Origin: Bin55 sp964511425 | GTDB taxonomy: Bacteria > Pseudomonadota > Gammaproteobacteria > Pseudomonadales > Azotimanducaceae | Assembly (NCBI GenBank): GCA_964511425.1 | Contig: CAZEFI010000039.1 | Location: 1-17,869, forward strand | Length of the DNA stretch: 17,869 nt | Direction: 5' to 3' | Shown here: positions 1 through 9,198 of the stretch, in pieces | Numbering within the stretch: the stretch's first letter is position 1 | Layout of the letters: every line of letters starts with the position of its first letter | The notes under the pieces: model-generated | What the model was told of the DNA's origin: nothing | Database searches by the model: none | Seen by the model: only the letters and a program-made list of their open reading frames with translations | Translations under genes and position numbers: made by a program

Positions 1-380
1 CTCGAACAAAACCCTCGCTAGTTGATCACGAACAAGGGGTACAAGATTTGGGTTTCATTCTACCAACTGGTAGGGAAACTAGCGTCTTCTCCTAAACATT
101 GAAAAAAGTAATTGCACTAGCAAACTATGCATTGAAGTGGCAGAAGATCTTGTGATCACCGAAATTCTTGCTTCCGTCGTACTGCAATATATTCCTCATT
201 GAATACTGTCGCGACATGTTATTAGCGTTTACTGACGTAGTGCTTTTTCGTGTAATATTTTGGGTAGTACACTATCGCTACTGAAAAGTTCGGAAACATT
301 GTAAAATTCTTTCAGATGTAAACGGAACTTTCCATTGCATATTCGGACTAATCAATCCACTCTGACAGGAGATCAAATTC
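1..380. other. Gene-free leader upstream of hicBA
   Basis: No open frame of convincing length or composition is visible on either strand. The stretch is AT-rich and presumably holds the hicBA promoter, but I could not pick a -35/-10 pair with good spacing. The only clear signal is the Shine-Dalgarno AGGAG at about 367-371, just before the hicB start. Confidence 0.5.
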
Positions 381-674
381 ATGACTACACCAAACTTAAG
401 CGATATTGTGGCGATAAGAGTCACAATTTGCGTTCAGGAGGACGGAAACGGCTTCTTTGGTTCTTGTAAAGAATTTCCGGGTGTTATCGTTGGTGAGATG
501 ACTGAAGAAGATTGTTTAGAACAGACGCGAGAAGCTGTCAAAGAACATTTGGACATTCTGATTTCTGAAGGGTTAGAAATACCGGAAGAAGTTGTCATTC
601 GCGACGCCAGCGAGCTGCGACCTAAGCAGATAAACAGTATCGAGAACATTCCAGTACCCGCTCTCGCTGCGTGA
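381..674 (+). CDS. hicB: HicB-like antitoxin
   Basis: Small acidic protein (97 residues) of the HicB antitoxin type, expected to bind and neutralise the HicA-type toxin encoded directly downstream. Residues about 11-60 follow the HicB pattern: a short beta-strand, then a DGNGFFGSCKEFPG segment (21-34), a G-x-M-T-E-E-D turn, and a helix with spaced acidic and hydrophobic residues. This is the partial RNase-H-like fold of the family. I see no C-terminal helix-turn-helix or ribbon-helix-helix domain, so autoregulation by this protein alone is uncertain. The ATG is preceded by AGGAG about 9 bases upstream. The last codons overlap the toxin start (GTGA), so the pair is probably translationally coupled. 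Antitoxin-first order is the reverse of classical hicAB. Confidence 0.8.
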   Translation: MTTPNLSDIVAIRVTICVQEDGNGFFGSCKEFPGVIVGEMTEEDCLEQTREAVKEHLDILISEGLEIPEEVVIRDASELRPKQINSIENIPVPALAA

Positions 675-925
675 GTAACTACTCGAAGCATACATGGGAC
701 CAATTAAAGAACATTACCATACAAGAATTCCAGTCCGCGCTGTTGAAAGACGGCTGGAAACCCATTCGTTCAAAAGGTGCTAGGGTTAGTTATCGTAGGG
801 ATACGAGGGTGGTTACGCTCCACATACACCCTAAGAAAACCATGGGTCCAAGTTTGCTCAGGCACTTGTTGGCTCAAGCAGGATGGGATACAGCCGATTT
901 GAAACGACTAAAACTGATCAAATAA
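671..925 (+). CDS. hicA: HicA-like toxin (putative mRNA interferase), variant active site
   Basis: Basic protein of 84 residues with the size and layout of HicA/YcfA-type toxins, small double-stranded-RNA-binding-fold proteins that cut mRNA. It has an N-terminal helix with the KDGW motif (26-29), a basic beta region RGARVSYRR-like around 33-43, the HIHPKKTMGP block (51-60), then a helix LLRHLLAQAGW (62-72). The GTG start at 671 overlaps the hicB stop (GTGA); no strong Shine-Dalgarno is visible, which fits coupling. The Gly-Ser-His that carries the catalytic His in classical HicA reads Gly-Ala-Arg (36-38). His51 and His53 could serve instead, as in what I recall of a HicA subfamily with an HxHPxKT signature. 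It may be an active variant or an inactive one. Confidence 0.75.
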   Translation: MSNYSKHTWDQLKNITIQEFQSALLKDGWKPIRSKGARVSYRRDTRVVTLHIHPKKTMGPSLLRHLLAQAGWDTADLKRLKLIK

Positions 926-934
926 ATACTCACT

Positions 935-957
935 AGCCTCGGCTCACCGAGGCTTTA
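935..957 (+). terminator. Hairpin terminator after hicBA
   Basis: A perfect 7-bp inverted repeat (GCCTCGG / CCGAGGC, 936-942 and 947-953) with a 4-base loop, followed by TTTATT. It lies 10 bases after the hicA stop and reads as a Rho-independent terminator on the + strand. The T-run is short. Confidence 0.75.
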
Positions 958-992
958 TTGTGCCCCGCTTCCGTGTTTAATTCCACGTTTCC

Positions 993-1023
993 AAAAAAAC
1001 GACCCCGAGGGGAATCGGGGTCG
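993..1023 (-). terminator. Strong Rho-independent terminator of the surface-protein gene
   Basis: The stem CGACCCCG / CGGGGTCG pairs across 1000-1023, GC-rich with a short loop. On the - strand it is followed by seven Ts (complement of A 993-999). It lies about 73 bases beyond the stop of the giant surface-protein gene and separates two convergent transcription units. Confidence 0.88.
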
Positions 1024-1095
1024 AAGAAACTTTTGAGGTTAGGAAAATACCTGTCCGCGATTTAGATCTCGCAGTTCCCCCAGGTATAGTTAGTC

Positions 1096-4000
1096 TTAAA
1101 ACTTCAAGAGTGCATTCACACCTAAGTGGCTCTTACGTTTCTCTGGACTCTCGTCAACTTGTCCTAAGACGAAGTTCAGGTTCAACGAAGAAGTATCGAT
1201 GACTAACGGCTTAAGTTGTGCACCTAACAGAATTGAACGAAGTCTTTGCGCGTTTTCGCTAAATTCAATATAAGGCTTAAACATGTGTTGGTCACGATTA
1301 ATGGGGAAACCGTAGGAGATGTTCGTGTTGAACGTCATACCCTGGCTCAAACCCAGTCCGGCACCAAACGGTAGTTGATTGACCGTAGCCGATTCGCGCC
1401 ACAGAGTTGTTTCCATTCGAGTCGTTTGACCCCAACTCGGAGTAAACGACAAGGATAGACCCTCTTCTCCAGGTGTTGGATTGAACACAGCAAGGAGCGA
1501 TAGACCAGATTCTTTGTAGTCATCCTCTGAATAGGTAGCCATTGTGTGTCCGCGTGCGTCAACAGAGAACATCTTAGACGCGACACGTAAGCCACCGATG
1601 AATTCGACACCGGATCCGGTCGCCCCGTCGCCACCATCTCGGCGATACGCTAGCTCACCGAACGGAGTGAAGGAACCTCCCCAATTGAGTGGAACGGTGT
1701 ATGAACCTGCGACTCCCAACCGCACGCGATCGATCGTCGTATCGAGACTACCAGCTTCGCCTGCACCACTGTCAGTCGCAAGGTTTGCAATGGACACGTC
1801 GCCCTTCACCGAGAGATCGATACTTTGCTGTTGCAGTATTTGGCTCTTGAACGCTACGTGTCCGAGGCGTAGGCTCAAATCACTCTGGTCAACCATGTTT
1901 TCGCCGTTCCAAACACTCGCTTCACCAGAACCAACACCAACGGTACCCCAAACTAACATCTTCGGTGTCACTTGGAGGCTCGCATAAGGTAGTATGGTCG
2001 TCGTATCGGTTTGCAATTGACGTACTGCAGTACCCCAAGAGTAATCGCTTTCTGCAGAGTTCTCAGATAGAGATATACCGAACATTAGAGCATTCGACGG
2101 TCTAATATCCACCCCAATATAGGTCGAAGTTGACGAAGTATCGTATTGTGAACTACTTAAGTCTTGTTGATCCGCGGTACCCCAAATCGACAATGCATAT
2201 TTCGAGTTGGGTCCGGTCAAAGAAGTTGAGAAATTCTCCGGTACTAAATCGCGCAGCTTCATTGACGCGAAATTGCGAGGCGATATCACCTTCGAGAACA
2301 CATCTCTGGTGCGGTTCGTTGGTGGAGCTTTCGCTGTAGCAGTTGTATCAAACACGGGATCCGGTTTCTTCGCAGGCTGCGACACCGGTTGAGTCGGCGT
2401 GGACGTTTCCGCTACGGCACGTTCCTCTTTTTGCGACTTCCCGCCAATCACTCGGTTGAACAGACTACGCTCAGTGTCCTTATTTTCGACACGTGTACCA
2501 ATTGCGTTCGATACGCTCGACAATATCGCTCGACCAACGCTAGCGAGAGCTTCGCTACCTGCTGCTTTAATCTCACTATTGCTCACAATGGTGTTGAACG
2601 ACTGAGACACAGACCGTCCGGCCGTATCAGTGGCCGTTACAGTTACTACAGTAGTACCATGAGCTGACGGAGTTAAGGATAATTCCGATCCTTCAAAACT
2701 TGCCATGGCTGCATTACCGTCAAAACTGAACGTATAGGCTAAGGTATCACCATCTTCGTCGACAAAGTACTCTTCCACATTCATGGCAACAGGGTCACCA
2801 CCAATCTGTAAGGTCACATCGTCGATTTGCGCAGCAACTTGAGGAGCAGTTTCGACATAGATCTTGAAGACATCGATGACGTCTAAGCCCTCGGGGTCAC
2901 TGGCAATGACTCGAACAGTTGCAGCTCCGTGAGCCACACCAGTCACAGTAAGGTCCATTTCTTCCAGCAACACCGTGACAATGGTTGGATCGTCGGATTC
3001 AACGACAAACGCGAGTTCGTCCCCATCCGGATCACTGAAGATTCCTTCGATAGAAACTGAGCCCGGGGTCCCCAAGGTGATCGTCATGTCGTCCAGCTGA
3101 GCGACCAAGTTCGGTGCAGAGTTGGTAGGTGGTGGATCTGTTACCGTAACGGTAAATGTATCTGATGCAGATTGATCGAGGTTGTCGAACGCAGTTATGG
3201 TCACTTCGGTCGTACCGACTTGATTACCCCAAATACGTAGCGTATTACTGCTCGATCGATAGATGACATCCGCGACATCGTCGTCTTCGTTGTCAATTTC
3301 GAAAGTGAGTTCACCTTCGTCTTCGAACACATCATCGAGTTCAACATCGGTACGATCGTCGACTTCGACGGTCACGTCGTCTATCTCATTAACGAGTTTC
3401 GGTGGATCATTCCGGGCACCGACATCAATAGTGAACGACACTTCCGAAGTGTTGTTCGCTGTGTCGGTAGCTTTTAAGGTTGCCTTAGTTACCCCTGTGG
3501 AATGTAAGTAAATATTGATCCAAGGATTGTCGTCGTCATCGTAGTTGATTGCGGCCGTGGCAACATCTGCATCATCGGTACTAATGTCGAGATCAAACGT
3601 ATCACCTTCATCGGTGAATGCCCCCGAAGCATCAATAGGATCTACGGTGAGTCCAAGTCTCGTGGTCACATCGGCAATCGCATCTGGATGCGGGATAGGC
3701 GGATCGTTGCGCACAACTTCGACCGCGAACGTGTCGGACACTGACTGATTGTTTTGGTCGGTCGCCGTTACTTCAATATTAGTTTCACCTGCGTCATCAC
3801 CGTAGATGCGTAAGAAATGGTCATCTTTGACCACCGCGGTGATAATACTTGAATCATCTATGCTAAATCCGTACGACAATTCTTCGTCGTAGCCCGCATC
3901 ACCGTCATTAAAGTACTCGTTCAGGTCGATGTCATCGCTACGACCGTCAAACTGTACTTCTATATCTGGTAAACCATCGCCGACAACTGTCGGTGGGTTG

Positions 4001-7000
4001 TTTTGCGCCGCTGTGGCACGGAAACGCTTAAACACAGTGGTTCCATCTGAATCGGTTGCAGTTACCGTTATCCTTGCTGGCGACGAACCTACCGATTCTC
4101 CGGTGATACAAACGTCGTCGTTGTTTTCGATTTCGACGCTTACCTCGCCGGGTCGTGTGGAAGTGGCTGAAAATGTCAACGCGGGCGTGTCATCGTCCGC
4201 ATCAGGATCGACGAAGTGTTCACTACCTTTGACGATACAATCGGTGACACCAACAAGTACGCGTTGGTCAGGGATCACGTCTGGAGTAGCCTGAGGTGGT
4301 TCATTCACATCGGTCAAAGTAATCGTAATGTTTAGCGCGACTGCAGAACCGTAGCTGTCAGAAGCGGTTAGCACGAGTTTGAAGACATTGTCATCGCTCT
4401 CGTAGTCTAATCCCTTCTTCTTGACCTTGATCTGTCCGCCGTCGGCCGTGGTAGCCACTCGGAAGTAATCCTTGCCGCCACTCAAATCGTAAGTGATGGT
4501 ATCCCCGTCAGGATCGGTCGCTTCATGTGGCGATCCAACGTTTGTCCCAACGGCAGAATTCTCCTCTAAGTTATAGGAAACTGCTGATGTACCCCCGAAG
4601 CTCGGTGAACTATTGGAATTTTTTACGTACGCGAAAAACGTTTGGTAGGCTGTAGTACCGGATGAATCCGTCGCAGACACCTCAATTTCTACTTTTTGAG
4701 TACCACTCACATCGTCTTCGGTCGGAGTAACAGTTACGATACCGTTGGATTCTTCAACTGTTACCGCATCAGAGGAACCCACAATATCGGCGTCGAAGTC
4801 GACGATGTCTGCTTCCCCATCCCCGTCTACCGTCAGTTCGTTCAGATCAATCTCTTCGGCGTAATCCCCAACTAGGAAGTACATGTTGTCGATATCGACA
4901 ATCACCGGCGGTTCTTCAACGTTTTCAATCTTGACGACAAACTTAAGCTTATGAGTTTCACCTGATAAATCTGTAGCACATAAATTAATCGTATATCCAC
5001 CGCGGTTCGACTCATAGTCGGTATTGACCTTCGGTACTTTGGAACCGAAGATACCGTGCTCCGTACCACGAACGGTGAGTTCATACTCATGGGATATGTT
5101 GGATACGGTGGTGCTTGCGCGTTCTTCTGTAATTACACCACCACGTGCGGCGTTGTAAACTTCGGTATCTTCTGCCCCTTTACACGGAGTGCAGTTGTTG
5201 CGCTGGCTCCAGCACAAACGGTCGCCTGTCGGGCTGGCATCGTCAGCCGTAAACGTCAGTTCAATGTCATCTCCCTCATCAACCGAATATGCACTTGTCG
5301 TGTAGTACGTATTACCACCGGTGACCTTTGCAACCGTACGAATAGTTGGTCCGGAGTTGGAACCATATACCAAGTCGATTCGAACCTTGACTGGGTCGTC
5401 CGATGCCGAGGCTTTATTTCCACGTTGGTACGCAGTTACCGAAGCCCAGACAGTAATTACACCGTGATACCCTAAAAGCGCAAACTGGTCGCTGCTGGAA
5501 TCAGTGTCCGGTAATTCCATCCTTACCTTGAGTTGTCCGCGCGGACAAGAAGTCGCGCCACTCAAGCTGAAGTCTGCTACTGTTTCAACATCAATGGAAT
5601 TACTATTGATCGAAATGTTTGAAGTTTGATCGGTACCATTGACTGTAAATCCTTCCTCGTCGATTTCATAACACAATTGACCTCCGTCCCGATTTTCGAA
5701 GCTATCGCTAACATCGGTGGTTTTGGTTCCGCCACCCTTTGATGACGATAGTGGTACCAACCAAACATCATCTGCGGAATTGACAGTTCGGAGTGGTTCA
5801 TCGGCGAGTCCTTCAATAACTTCGACATAAATCGTCATCTTATCGCTCTGATCAGCCGGATCCGTAACAGTTACCACGAGTTCAAATTCATGGCCAGATG
5901 GGAGCCGCTGAAGGTCATCATTGTCTAAAGTCGATGGAACCGAGATGTCGCCGGTTTCGTCATCAATTTCCAAGTACGTTGTGCTGCGATAGTCGCCACC
6001 AGTCATGGAGTATTCCAAGTTTTCCGCATCGTCTTCGTCGATTTCGCCAGAAACAAACTGATTTGTGATATCGATCTCAAAGTCGGTTCCGACATTTTCG
6101 ATATCCCAGTCTATGTTCACCGAAGTAACAGTGAACACTGGAGCGGCGTTTTCTTCAACGACCACTTTCATTGACGCTTCGAGAACATGGTCAACACCTT
6201 CATTATCAATGAGATTATTGTTGATGGTAACTTCAATATTTAAATACGCGCTACCTTCGCCGACACCGGTAATGATGATCAGGTCATCGTCGATTCCGGT
6301 ACCTGCAACGATATGTTCCGCCTCAAAAACAGCATCGCTCGAAGAATCAATGTCAATGGTATATTCCAGGGCGGGAGTAACGGGAGTCCCCGCAGGTTCT
6401 TGTGTCCTTAGTTCGGAAGGTTCGATCCACCTATCCAGCGAATATTGCCGTGTGTGCCCGGCGGTAATTGCCTTGAGTGAATCTTCCTTGTCGCCCACGG
6501 CCGCGTCAGTGTCGTACAGTTTTTTCGTTGTACGAGCTGCAGCGTCTGAAGCACTTTCTACATCTACCCAATCACTAACTTGGAAATCGTACTGATTACC
6601 CGAAGTTGTTTTCTTGTAAGATTGAACCCGAACTCGGTACTCTTCGCCCGCATCAAGATCGGAAATGGTGTATGCCTGAGTTCGTGGAGTCGCATCTTCG
6701 GTATCATGAATTTCATTTGATATTTCTGCGGAGCCTCCGTCTGCACGTTTCCATTCGACTCGGTAATTTGTCGAATAATTACCTCCGCCGTCGGCCGCGA
6801 CACCTTCCCACTCGACATAAATATTTGAAGGAGATTCAAAGTGTGCTTGAAGCAGGGTCGGTGCCGTAAGTTGTGCTGGACGCACGATAATCGTGATCTT
6901 CAGTTCGTCGAGATTGTCGCTCTCGATTGATAAACCGCGGACAGTGTATTTGAGCGGTGCGATCAACCATGCCTCGTCCTCATTCCTCGTGAACGTTGCA

Positions 7001-7449
7001 TCGTCCAGAGGAATGGTTCGGTTTGGATGCGTACCTGAAATCCCAAGGGAAACCGCGTTTGTGGTTACGTTTGAGTTTGGAGAATTTTCAGGTCCAAGTT
7101 TCAAATCAGTGTTGTCTGACGGCAATGAAATATTTGAACTCGGCTGGTCGACTTCATGCCCCTTGTAGATGCGAATTTGAACCGTACTACTTTGTGCGCA
7201 ATCGTCCTCGTCGAAGTCTGGAAGTTCAATAGTTGATGTACCACCTACAAAGAACACTACATCGAAGGTATCACCGTCGTCGTCGTCCACGGTCCCATCA
7301 TCGTTGGTATCCCAACCACACTGGTCGTTGGTTTGGGCATTTATCGGCACCGCTAAAAACGCGGCAAAGCATGCAAACACGAGCACCGATACAGCATGTA
7401 TCAGCCCGCGAAACTTCAAGCGTTGATCTGTTGATTGTTGAATATCCAT
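1096..7449 (-). CDS. Giant cadherin/Ig-repeat surface protein with C-terminal outer-membrane beta-barrel
   Basis: Predicted autotransporter-like adhesin of about 2117 residues. A signal peptide (basic start, hydrophobic core about 15-33, cleavage near INA-Q at 38/39) leads to an acidic N-terminal region with Asp-rich DTNDDGTVDDDD-type loops. A fibronectin-III-like domain follows (about 193-305), then a cadherin-like domain (about 435-545), then a cadherin domain with LEENSAVGTNVG and DPDGD motifs (about 945-1050). Six Ig-like modules begin with PP or AP every 90-100 residues from about 1050 to 1620. A polar linker (about 1620-1750) precedes a region of alternating beta-strands (about 1754-2117) ending in Leu-Lys-Phe, the usual terminal-Phe outer-membrane insertion signal. 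Ca2+ binding by the Asp-rich repeats is expected. I chose the ATG at 7449, not one 10 codons upstream, because GGAGAG lies 5-6 bases before it. The ligand cannot be inferred. Confidence 0.88.
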   Translation of the reverse strand: MDIQQSTDQRLKFRGLIHAVSVLVFACFAAFLAVPINAQTNDQCGWDTNDDGTVDDDDGDTFDVVFFVGGTSTIELPDFDEDDCAQSSTVQIRIYKGHEVDQPSSNISLPSDNTDLKLGPENSPNSNVTTNAVSLGISGTHPNRTIPLDDATFTRNEDEAWLIAPLKYTVRGLSIESDNLDELKITIIVRPAQLTAPTLLQAHFESPSNIYVEWEGVAADGGGNYSTNYRVEWKRADGGSAEISNEIHDTEDATPRTQAYTISDLDAGEEYRVRVQSYKKTTSGNQYDFQVSDWVDVESASDAAARTTKKLYDTDAAVGDKEDSLKAITAGHTRQYSLDRWIEPSELRTQEPAGTPVTPALEYTIDIDSSSDAVFEAEHIVAGTGIDDDLIIITGVGEGSAYLNIEVTINNNLIDNEGVDHVLEASMKVVVEENAAPVFTVTSVNIDWDIENVGTDFEIDITNQFVSGEIDEDDAENLEYSMTGGDYRSTTYLEIDDETGDISVPSTLDNDDLQRLPSGHEFELVVTVTDPADQSDKMTIYVEVIEGLADEPLRTVNSADDVWLVPLSSSKGGGTKTTDVSDSFENRDGGQLCYEIDEEGFTVNGTDQTSNISINSNSIDVETVADFSLSGATSCPRGQLKVRMELPDTDSSSDQFALLGYHGVITVWASVTAYQRGNKASASDDPVKVRIDLVYGSNSGPTIRTVAKVTGGNTYYTTSAYSVDEGDDIELTFTADDASPTGDRLCWSQRNNCTPCKGAEDTEVYNAARGGVITEERASTTVSNISHEYELTVRGTEHGIFGSKVPKVNTDYESNRGGYTINLCATDLSGETHKLKFVVKIENVEEPPVIVDIDNMYFLVGDYAEEIDLNELTVDGDGEADIVDFDADIVGSSDAVTVEESNGIVTVTPTEDDVSGTQKVEIEVSATDSSGTTAYQTFFAYVKNSNSSPSFGGTSAVSYNLEENSAVGTNVGSPHEATDPDGDTITYDLSGGKDYFRVATTADGGQIKVKKKGLDYESDDNVFKLVLTASDSYGSAVALNITITLTDVNEPPQATPDVIPDQRVLVGVTDCIVKGSEHFVDPDADDDTPALTFSATSTRPGEVSVEIENNDDVCITGESVGSSPARITVTATDSDGTTVFKRFRATAAQNNPPTVVGDGLPDIEVQFDGRSDDIDLNEYFNDGDAGYDEELSYGFSIDDSSIITAVVKDDHFLRIYGDDAGETNIEVTATDQNNQSVSDTFAVEVVRNDPPIPHPDAIADVTTRLGLTVDPIDASGAFTDEGDTFDLDISTDDADVATAAINYDDDDNPWINIYLHSTGVTKATLKATDTANNTSEVSFTIDVGARNDPPKLVNEIDDVTVEVDDRTDVELDDVFEDEGELTFEIDNEDDDVADVIYRSSSNTLRIWGNQVGTTEVTITAFDNLDQSASDTFTVTVTDPPPTNSAPNLVAQLDDMTITLGTPGSVSIEGIFSDPDGDELAFVVESDDPTIVTVLLEEMDLTVTGVAHGAATVRVIASDPEGLDVIDVFKIYVETAPQVAAQIDDVTLQIGGDPVAMNVEEYFVDEDGDTLAYTFSFDGNAAMASFEGSELSLTPSAHGTTVVTVTATDTAGRSVSQSFNTIVSNSEIKAAGSEALASVGRAILSSVSNAIGTRVENKDTERSLFNRVIGGKSQKEERAVAETSTPTQPVSQPAKKPDPVFDTTATAKAPPTNRTRDVFSKVISPRNFASMKLRDLVPENFSTSLTGPNSKYALSIWGTADQQDLSSSQYDTSSTSTYIGVDIRPSNALMFGISLSENSAESDYSWGTAVRQLQTDTTTILPYASLQVTPKMLVWGTVGVGSGEASVWNGENMVDQSDLSLRLGHVAFKSQILQQQSIDLSVKGDVSIANLATDSGAGEAGSLDTTIDRVRLGVAGSYTVPLNWGGSFTPFGELAYRRDGGDGATGSGVEFIGGLRVASKMFSVDARGHTMATYSEDDYKESGLSLLAVFNPTPGEEGLSLSFTPSWGQTTRMETTLWRESATVNQLPFGAGLGLSQGMTFNTNISYGFPINRDQHMFKPYIEFSENAQRLRSILLGAQLKPLVIDTSSLNLNFVLGQVDESPEKRKSHLGVNALLKF

Positions 7450-7454
7450 GGAAT

Positions 7455-7478
7455 CTCTCCTATGCCAATCCTTTGGCA
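7455..7478 (-). promoter_or_regulatory. RBS with adjacent short hairpin upstream of the surface-protein gene
   Basis: On the - strand a 6-bp inverted repeat (TGCCAA / TTGGCA, 7463-7468 and 7473-7478, 4-base loop AGGA) ends two bases before the Shine-Dalgarno GGAGAG that serves the ATG at 7449. The position would allow an effect on translation initiation, but this may be chance; no regulatory family is recognised. Confidence 0.4.
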
Positions 7479-8070
7479 AAAGTAGTTACGTGGGGTACGT
7501 ATGGAACACATATGGGAATGTGTATTTGGACAATCGCAAACTGTGAAAAGTTGCATCCCTGTCCGATAGAAGTCATCCCCGCCTCCCTGCGTGGAAATTG
7601 TTTCATAATCGAGCCGGGTCTTTAATCCTTGACCTCGGCGGTTCCCTGTGCTTCTAGTTAGCACTGTTCAGTGGATTATGTTGTCATCTACATTTTACGC
7701 AGAGATGGTACCTAACACAAAGTACTCCCGCGTGTGCGTAGACAACTCTATTCCACTGTCAATTTGTGTAAGTATAAGGCAAAATGATCGAAATTTGCAA
7801 TATATTGAAAAATTTCCCATAAATGTTTCAATGTTTGAATCCGTAACTGGTGGTTTAATATCGGTCAATTCATATAGAAAAAAGCAGTTGCAGTATTGGA
7901 AGGGACGCTTTTTGTGAATTGAATCAAGGGACTAGACTATCAGTTCAAGCACAGCACTCCACAATGAGTGGTGGAGAATTGCGTCTAGGAAATTGTGAGG
8001 TCTCATCGGTCCAATCGAGGAGTTTAACGAAAGACAGTTGCTCTCACCGAGACCCTCTTTCAATTTAATC
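7479..8070. other. Intergenic region between the defence-like operon and the surface-protein gene
   Basis: About 590 bases with no protein-like reading frame. Frames seen on the + strand (about 7648-7917) have no Shine-Dalgarno and a low-complexity composition. The stretch must contain the promoter of the surface-protein gene (reading -), but I cannot place it firmly. It holds an imperfect long inverted repeat (see separate entry) and a 6-bp CTCCAC/GTGGAG hairpin near 7960-7976 without a T-run. Confidence 0.45.
7999..8054. repeat. Imperfect inverted repeat downstream of the patatin gene
   Basis: GGTCTC-ATC-GGT (7999-8010) pairs with ACC-GAGACC (8046-8054), leaving a 3-base bulge and a loop of about 35 bases. 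It lies 17 bases beyond the end of the operon. It could be a 3'-end stabilising structure or a poor terminator: no T-run follows it on the - strand. Confidence 0.3.
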
Positions 8071-9189
8071 TTAATTCACTGGTCTTTTTTTGTAAGAAAA
8101 AGTGGGAGCTTGCCGCGTTGCTAGAGTCGCATTTGCTACCTCGAAACCATGATGCATTATTAACTCGAACTCTTTGAAACTGATACGCCTCAGCGTCGTT
8201 CCGAAGTTCGTTGCTTGCACAACATCTTCTCCTGGTAACGTATGATCAGAAGGAGGACACAGACCTACAGCACGATATATTGTTTCCACTGTATTGCCAA
8301 TTCTAAGGTAAACACCAGAATTAGGATTTCGTTGAAATTCGGCAATTAAAGCACGAGCACGAAGCCCGCGCACTTGCTCTGTCGCTATTTGTACAAGACG
8401 AAATGCCCGACGCCACGGTCTGAGCCTCCTACTCGGCGTGCTTGGATCCAAGATCAACGGTGCAGACGCGTCGCTGACCAATAGAAAGTCGAACCCATCA
8501 CGGAATCCACTGCCGGGCTTGAATAGCGGCTCGACTCCTAAGTTGTCGTAAACACCACCATCCCAAAGATGGTAGCTTTTCGAAGGAGTCGCTATTTGGA
8601 CAATCTGATCTTCTTTGTAACAGCACCATTCATGTTTAGTTGATCGAATGGTCATCGGCCCGATCAATCCCGGTACCGCCGCCGATGCAGAAATCGCATT
8701 CGCGATAGTCGTTGTTGGTTCAAGCACATAATTTGTTACGTAATCGCCCATTCTTGATTTGCTGAATCTCCAGTTTCGACCAGTTTCATAACAAGTGGCG
8801 TTTATGATCCATCGTGGCGAATTTGGTAGATCCTGCATCGAACCATGGATTCTCCATTTAGTTTGTAGTTGGCTCGACAGAATATGTGCTCTACCTCGTA
8901 CCAGTCTCCAGGGTAAAACCACCGAACGCAATGTGTAAGACCATTGCAAGTTCGTGGTTGTCAGTCGCTTACGAATTTTTGGTATGATAACGTCCAAAAA
9001 CTGGGTACTTGTCGGCCATCGAAGGGCGTTTTCACAAATGATCAATCCCATCGCTAGGCTACCTCCAGAGACACTGGATACGAACGTTGTAGTTTCCAAC
9101 AAACCATCTAATGCGAGACGTTGTAGTACACCACAGTGAAATACCGCAGCACGTACACCTCCACCGGACAGTGCTAGCGCGATTCTCAT
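8071..9189 (-). CDS. Patatin-like phospholipase (putative membrane-attacking effector)
   Basis: Patatin/cPLA2-type Ser-Asp lipase of 372 residues, predicted to cleave membrane phospholipids. It shows an oxyanion-hole loop SGGGVRA (8-14), a nucleophile elbow SSVSGGS (38-44) with Ser41, the AISASAAVPG block (165-174) and the catalytic Asp210 in DGGVYDN. The elbow begins Ser-x-Ser-x-Gly, not Gly-x-Ser-x-Gly, as seen in cPLA2-like relatives. There is no signal peptide, so it acts from the cytosol. It is last in the operon, 9 bases after the E2-E1-JAB gene, with a weak Shine-Dalgarno. Patatin proteins (CapV) are known CBASS effectors activated by cyclic nucleotides. No nucleotide cyclase is encoded here, so activation would have to work otherwise, perhaps by modification or by a signal made elsewhere. 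Confidence 0.88.
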   Translation of the reverse strand: MRIALALSGGGVRAAVFHCGVLQRLALDGLLETTTFVSSVSGGSLAMGLIICENALRWPTSTQFLDVIIPKIRKRLTTTNLQWSYTLRSVVLPWRLVRGRAHILSSQLQTKWRIHGSMQDLPNSPRWIINATCYETGRNWRFSKSRMGDYVTNYVLEPTTTIANAISASAAVPGLIGPMTIRSTKHEWCCYKEDQIVQIATPSKSYHLWDGGVYDNLGVEPLFKPGSGFRDGFDFLLVSDASAPLILDPSTPSRRLRPWRRAFRLVQIATEQVRGLRARALIAEFQRNPNSGVYLRIGNTVETIYRAVGLCPPSDHTLPGEDVVQATNFGTTLRRISFKEFELIMHHGFEVANATLATRQAPTFSYKKRPVN

Positions 9190-9198
9190 CGAAGCATA

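Noticed and set aside
1544..6869. Many open frames on the + strand opposite the adhesin gene
   Set aside because: They are antisense shadows of a repetitive Asp/Thr/Ser-rich gene; low-complexity composition and no ribosome-binding sites.
7648..7917. A + strand open frame of 89 codons in the intergenic region
   Set aside because: No Shine-Dalgarno, no recognisable motif, composition like non-coding AT-rich DNA.
7999..8054. Rho-independent terminator for the operon
   Set aside because: The inverted repeat has a bulge and a very long loop and lacks a T-run on the - strand; kept only as a low-confidence repeat.
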